From the NCBI RefSeq assembly GCF_000255705.1, contig NZ_JH636445.1, forward strand, positions 158,381 to 202,087: 43,707 nt of DNA, read 5' to 3'. Shown here in pieces: positions 36,362 through 43,707 of this stretch. Made by a program: the position numbers and the translations under genes. The DNA is from Zavarzinella formosa DSM 19928 (GTDB lineage: Bacteria; Planctomycetota; Planctomycetia; Gemmatales; Gemmataceae). Numbering within the stretch: the stretch's first letter is position 1; each line of letters opens with the position of its first letter. A model generated the notes under the pieces. The model saw only the letters and a list, made by a program, of their open reading frames with translations, was not told the origin of the DNA and ran no database searches.

Positions 36362-36967
36362 ATGAAATTTGTGAATCCCAAAGTCGTCGCGGACATCGCC
36401 GCCGGGCGATTGCTGAAGCTTGACCTCGGCTGCGGGCCCCGTCCCAAGGAGGGATACTACGGGGTCGATCACGCGGACATGCCAACGGTGGATATCGCCG
36501 CCAATCTTGAAGAACCGCTGACCGAGTTGCCGGCCAACAGCGTGGAAGCCATCGTCACCCGGCATACGATGGAACACATTGTGAACTTCCTGCCCTTGTT
36601 GAAGGAAATTCACCGGGTCGTCATCCCCGGCGGCACGGTGGATGTGGAAGTGCCGCACTTCTCCAATCCGTACTACTATTCTGACCCCACGCACGTCCGC
36701 TTCTTTGGCCTGTACACGTTCCACTACTTCTCGGACCCCGTCAGCCAGCCCCGACGTCCGGTGCCGAACTTTTACATGGCCGAGCGGTTTCAAGTTCGCT
36801 CGATCAAGTTCTCGCTGATGCCGACCCTCATCATGAACAAGCCGATTCGCCGACTCTCCACGAAAATTCTGAATTGCTCGTTCCGGCTTCAGGATTACTA
36901 CGAACGGGCTTTGTGTCGTCACTTTCCGGTGTCCAGCATCAAATACGCCCTGACCGTCCAAAAGTGA
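36362..36967 (+). CDS. Class I SAM-dependent methyltransferase
   Basis: 201 residues. Motif I is LKLDLGCGPRPKEGYYGVD (SAM-binding Gly loop and acidic beta2 end), with VEAIVTRHTMEHI and LLKEIHRVVIPGGTVDVEVP as the usual motifs II and III of the Methyltransf_11 fold. The region FSNPYYYSDPTHVRFFG is typical of methyltransferases found near sugar-polymer genes. The end of the protein is basic. Together with the upstream GT-C-like protein it may act on a glycan or lipid-linked sugar, but that is inferred only from adjacency. Start ATG 36362 has no strong ribosome-binding site. Confidence 0.88.
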   Translation: MKFVNPKVVADIAAGRLLKLDLGCGPRPKEGYYGVDHADMPTVDIAANLEEPLTELPANSVEAIVTRHTMEHIVNFLPLLKEIHRVVIPGGTVDVEVPHFSNPYYYSDPTHVRFFGLYTFHYFSDPVSQPRRPVPNFYMAERFQVRSIKFSLMPTLIMNKPIRRLSTKILNCSFRLQDYYERALCRHFPVSSIKYALTVQK

Positions 36968-36976
36968 GCCAGAGCG

Positions 36977-37271
36977 GATTTCAAATTGGCACAGCGGTCG
37001 AGGCGGGTGGTTTTGTCGGTCCAACGGACCGATTAACATAGCCCAGCCCGAAAGGGCTGGGTCAAGGAACCATCAAAACCGGCGGTCTGAAGGACCGATT
37101 ATTTGCTTAAGGTCCGTCAGGGCCGCGAAGGCCGAAAGCCCAAAGATAACCGGTCCTTCAGACCGGGGTCGTTGCCGGGTGATTAACCCAGCCCTTTCGG
37201 GCTGGGCTATGTTAATCGGTCCGTTGGACCGGCAAGACAAAGCACTTTGGTCGCTACGCCAATTTGAAATC
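36977..37271. repeat. 295-bp nested palindrome built of hairpins
   Basis: Perfect 45-nt inverted arms lie at 37018-37062 and 37186-37230. Terminal 14-nt arms (GATTTCAAATTGGC type) lie at 36977-36990 and 37258-37271, and the stretch between them is partly matched. Each arm is itself made of smaller hairpins: GGTCC-AAC-GGACC and CCCAGCCC-GAAA-GGGCTGGG; inner ones are CGGTCTGAAGGACCG and GGCC-GCGAA-GGCC. No gene lies inside. It fills the gap between two convergent genes, so it may stop transcription in both directions or be a non-autonomous mobile element. Confidence 0.85.
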
Positions 37272-37287
37272 GGCCATAGGCAGGTTC

Positions 37288-37650
37288 TCAATTCGGCTGA
37301 ACGACGGACGACTCTTTTTGCCATCGTTTCCAGCGAATCGCCCCGCGCCAAGCTCCAATCAAGCTTCCGGCGATCATTCCCAGCAACGCCCCGTAGATCA
37401 GCAATGAGGGCACGCTCATGGGCATCCAATTCGGGGCCGTCTCCGCATCGCGGTAATTGGATTTCACCACAACGGGCAGCACGGCCGTGCCAATGGCCGC
37501 GAGAATCCATCCCCAGATGACGATGGGAACGAGATACGCTTTCAACTTCGTTTTCTTGTCGTCCATCCCTTGGATGATTGCCCCGATGGTGGCGGCGCCG
37601 AAGCCAATTTGGGCAAAGGGCACAAGCAGGTAACCAAGGTCTTCCATCAT
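37288..37650 (-). CDS. Small membrane protein, three hydrophobic helices
   Basis: 120 residues from the ATG complementary to 37648-37650 (a second Met follows directly; GGATC is a weak ribosome-binding site). Helices are visible at about 5-28 (LGYLLVPFAQIGFGAATIGAII), 36-60 (AYLVPIVIWGWILAAIGTAVLP) and 80-103 (LLIYGALLGMIAGSLIGAWRG). A short polar loop with DDKKTK and a basic C-terminus suggest the ends are cytoplasmic or exposed. No family recognised. It ends 17 bp from the nested palindrome. Confidence 0.6.
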   Translation of the reverse strand: MMEDLGYLLVPFAQIGFGAATIGAIIQGMDDKKTKLKAYLVPIVIWGWILAAIGTAVLPVVVKSNYRDAETAPNWMPMSVPSLLIYGALLGMIAGSLIGAWRGAIRWKRWQKESSVVQPN

Positions 37651-37790
37651 GATCCGGGGTCGGAGAACGGAGTGCGAACAAACCAACTCTGTTATTTTAG
37701 CAAGCGACGGGGCTTGTGATCTTTACAAGATGAGATAAATTCGCATGAATAAGATTGAGAATTCTTGATCGATTGCGCGTTGTCAGCGGA

Positions 37791-39887
37791 TTATTTCGAC
37801 TCGCCCAGCAAGGACCTAAGAGAGACGGGATCAACCGGCTTCACCAAGTGATGGTCGAAACCTGCCTCGCGGGATTTTCTTCGGTCCTCTTCCTGACCCC
37901 ACCCGGTTTGGGCGATCAGAATGATCGTCCGGCCCCACGGTTGTTCGCGGATGCGCCTCGCCGCCTCGTAGCCGTTCAACTTTGGCATGCCAATATCGAG
38001 CAGCACGACATCTGGCCGGAACTTGGATGCTGTTTCGATGGCTTCAAGACCGTCATGGGCGGTGCGGACTTCGCTTCCCAACAGTTCCAGCATCATCCCC
38101 AAACTTTGGGCCGAATCCACATTGTCATCCACCACCAAGATGCGGCGCCGTTCCGTGGCTGTCACCTCATCGGCTTGGGCGACCGTTTGTTCGGGTTGAC
38201 TCTTCTCGTTGGCCGCAAGCGGGATTCGGATGATGAACTCGCTGCCAAGTCCGGGGCCCTGGCTTCTCGCCTCGACCGAACCGCCGTGCATCTCCACAAG
38301 CCGGTGCACCAAGCTCAAACCAATTCCCAATCCCCCTTGGGCGCGTTTGTGATGGCGGTCCACCTGCGAGAAAAGGTCGAAGATCCGGGGCATGTCGCCG
38401 GCCGGGATGCCGATGCCGTCGTCGCGAACCCTCACGGCCACCTCACCCCCGGTTCGCTCGGCCGTCAGCCAGATATTGCCGCCCCGCTCCGTGTATTTGG
38501 CGGCGTTGTTGAGAAGATTGGCGACCACCTGGGCCAGACGGGTTGAATCGGCCTCCACCCACAGGGTTTCCGGCGGCATCGACACCTGAAGTTGATGCGC
38601 GCCCGCCTTGATGAGGGGAAGGCTCGTTTCGATGGCGCTGTCAATCACGGCGGCCATGCCGACGAGTTCCTTGCGCAATTCAAGTTTGTTGCGATTGATC
38701 CGGCTCACGTCCAGCAGGTCATCCACCAAACGCACCATCTGATTGAGTTGACGCTCCATCATGAATCGCGATTGCTCGACAACCTGCCGGTCGTCCCCGG
38801 CCATGCCGATCACTTGGAGAGCGTTCCGAATCGGGGCCAGCGGATTGCGCAATTCATGGGCGAGGGTGGCCAGGAATTCGCTTTTGCGCCGGTCGTTTTC
38901 CTGGATGTTCCGCATGAGCAAGGCGTTGTCCATCGCGATCCCGGCCCGGTCCGCCAGTTCCCGGGCCAGTGAGATATCGTCCCGGCTCCATCCCCGGCCG
39001 GTTTCGTCGCGGGCCAGGGTGTACATTCCAAGCGTTTTCCCGCGGGCGACCAGCGGCAGGACAATGACGGCTGTCACCGCCGGAACAGCGGAAGGATGTT
39101 CCTCAAGTTGTTCGGGAGTTCCCGCGCCTGGCTTGCGAAACAGCATCGCCGGAGTGGGCAGGGGGGACAACACTTGATGCTGGCCTGTTTCCAACACACG
39201 TCTCAGGACATTTGCCAGCCAGTCCTCGAACGGGGAAACATCACGGAGGGAACCTGTGGAAGCGTCACCCCAGGCGAAGTCCGTGCGGCCGATGAGCAAC
39301 GTGTCTTCCGTCATGGTTACGAGGCAGACATCCGCGAGTCTTTTCAGTGGTAAACGGACCAACGCCTTCAACGTGGCTTCGTAATCAAGGGAGTTGGAGA
39401 GGGCGCGACTTGAATCCGAGAGGAAAGCCGACCGGCGGGCGGAATCCTCGGCCGCGATTCGCCTCACCTCTTCCTCGGCTTGCGATGCCAGATGTTGTCG
39501 CATGCGAAACAAATCAATGAACACCCGGACCTTGGCGCGAAGAATATCGGGAATGACCGGCGTTGAGAGATAATCGACGGCCCCCGTGGCGTATCCCTCG
39601 GCCGTCTTGACCTCATCGGCGAAGGCGGTGAGAAAAATGATCGGCGTGTGGGCCGATCTCCTCCGGGCGCGGATCATTCTCGCCGTCTCGAATCCGTCCA
39701 TTTCCGGCATGTTGACATCAAGCAGGATGACCGCGAAATCGCTTTTGAGAATTTGTTTCAACGCCTCATGGCCGGACGGAGCGGTGACAATCTCCGGCCC
39801 CAATTCCTCCAGCACCGACTGGTAGACGAGCCGCTTCTCCGGGAGGTCGTCCACGATCAGAATTTTCACCGGAATCGTCTGGGGCAT
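37791..39887 (-). CDS. Hybrid histidine kinase: REC-GAF-HisKA-HATPase-REC
   Basis: 698 residues. Receiver 1 (about 8-125) has ILIVDD, phospho-Asp in LLDVNMPEMDG, and a Thr/Lys pair (FLTAF, but STPV instead of the usual KP). A helical linker and GAF domain (about 165-325) follow. The kinase core has the phosphoacceptor His in LATLAHELRNPLAPI (about 345) and ATPase boxes NLLNNAAKYTE, DDGIGIP and GGLGIGLSLV. Receiver 2 (about 578-695) shows LVVDDN, LLDIGMPKLNG and LVKPVD. No membrane helix is seen, so it is cytoplasmic. AGGG precedes the ATG. It lies 112 bp downstream of the other kinase on the same strand, as in phosphorelay pairs. Confidence 0.95.
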   Translation of the reverse strand: MPQTIPVKILIVDDLPEKRLVYQSVLEELGPEIVTAPSGHEALKQILKSDFAVILLDVNMPEMDGFETARMIRARRRSAHTPIIFLTAFADEVKTAEGYATGAVDYLSTPVIPDILRAKVRVFIDLFRMRQHLASQAEEEVRRIAAEDSARRSAFLSDSSRALSNSLDYEATLKALVRLPLKRLADVCLVTMTEDTLLIGRTDFAWGDASTGSLRDVSPFEDWLANVLRRVLETGQHQVLSPLPTPAMLFRKPGAGTPEQLEEHPSAVPAVTAVIVLPLVARGKTLGMYTLARDETGRGWSRDDISLARELADRAGIAMDNALLMRNIQENDRRKSEFLATLAHELRNPLAPIRNALQVIGMAGDDRQVVEQSRFMMERQLNQMVRLVDDLLDVSRINRNKLELRKELVGMAAVIDSAIETSLPLIKAGAHQLQVSMPPETLWVEADSTRLAQVVANLLNNAAKYTERGGNIWLTAERTGGEVAVRVRDDGIGIPAGDMPRIFDLFSQVDRHHKRAQGGLGIGLSLVHRLVEMHGGSVEARSQGPGLGSEFIIRIPLAANEKSQPEQTVAQADEVTATERRRILVVDDNVDSAQSLGMMLELLGSEVRTAHDGLEAIETASKFRPDVVLLDIGMPKLNGYEAARRIREQPWGRTIILIAQTGWGQEEDRRKSREAGFDHHLVKPVDPVSLRSLLGESK

Positions 39888-39999
39888 GAGCTACAACCCT
39901 GAACGGAGAGCCGGCCCCCAAACAAAGAAGCTGGACGGGACCGGCGGGAGTGAAACGATATCCGCGACGACTTGCCGAGACGTCGCGGATGTCATCTTA

Positions 40000-43707
<3,708 letters not shown>

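Overview
The window is most likely chromosomal DNA of a planctomycete, probably Gemmataceae. The pointers are: (i) two exported proteins that begin with the basic, Leu-Glu-x-Arg-x-Val-Pro-Ala type N-terminal export motif typical of that phylum; (ii) a type III glutamine synthetase beside amt and a PII gene; (iii) several multi-domain hybrid sensor kinases; (iv) a TPR protein and small proteins of a kind I associate with planctomycete genomes; (v) roughly 60% GC with many long antisense open frames. The assignment is by eye, without any database search. No rRNA, tRNA, CRISPR array, integrase or intact transposase was found.

Layout. 1-170 is the 5' end of an exported protein leaving the window. 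683-6015 is a nitrogen-assimilation block: an enlarged Amt ammonium channel, a PII signal protein lacking the uridylylation tyrosine, and glutamine synthetase III, closed by a strong terminator. 6105-8151 holds an internally deleted ADP-ribosylglycohydrolase remnant, a nested palindromic element and a two-anchor coiled-coil membrane protein. 8388-11169 has an HU-like protein followed by a tight cluster of a small membrane protein, pdxJ and purC. 11270-12963 has an HTH/receiver-like regulator and a GNAT acetyltransferase. 12996-19768 is a divergent pair of large exported proteins: beta-propeller/FN3/duplicated L-type lectin, and CAP domain plus three tandem repeats. 19778-24235 has a four-PAS sensor kinase and dnaK. 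24700-27010 has pheA, an AT-rich gene-poor stretch with iteron-like repeats and an inverted repeat, and two small hypothetical genes. 27068-30822 has a TPR protein, class II fructose-bisphosphate aldolase, a Wza-like export lipoprotein and queD. 31063-36967 has glycyl-tRNA synthetase with a compositionally foreign middle, a large GT-C-like membrane protein and a methyltransferase. 36977-37271 is a second nested palindromic element. 37288-43707 has a small membrane protein and two hybrid histidine kinases; the second, with HAMP repeats, runs off the window.

Working together: Amt, PII and GSIII form one ammonium uptake, sensing and assimilation unit. The short-spaced membrane protein/pdxJ/purC genes are probably co-transcribed. 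The two terminal kinases lie in the same direction 112 bp apart and may form one phosphorelay. Most other genes are single housekeeping or planctomycete-type genes in alternating orientation.

The best candidates for something undescribed are the Amt architecture paired with a Tyr51-less PII, the two hairpin-rich nested palindromes, the mosaic glyS gene, and the AT-rich iteron region before 26338.
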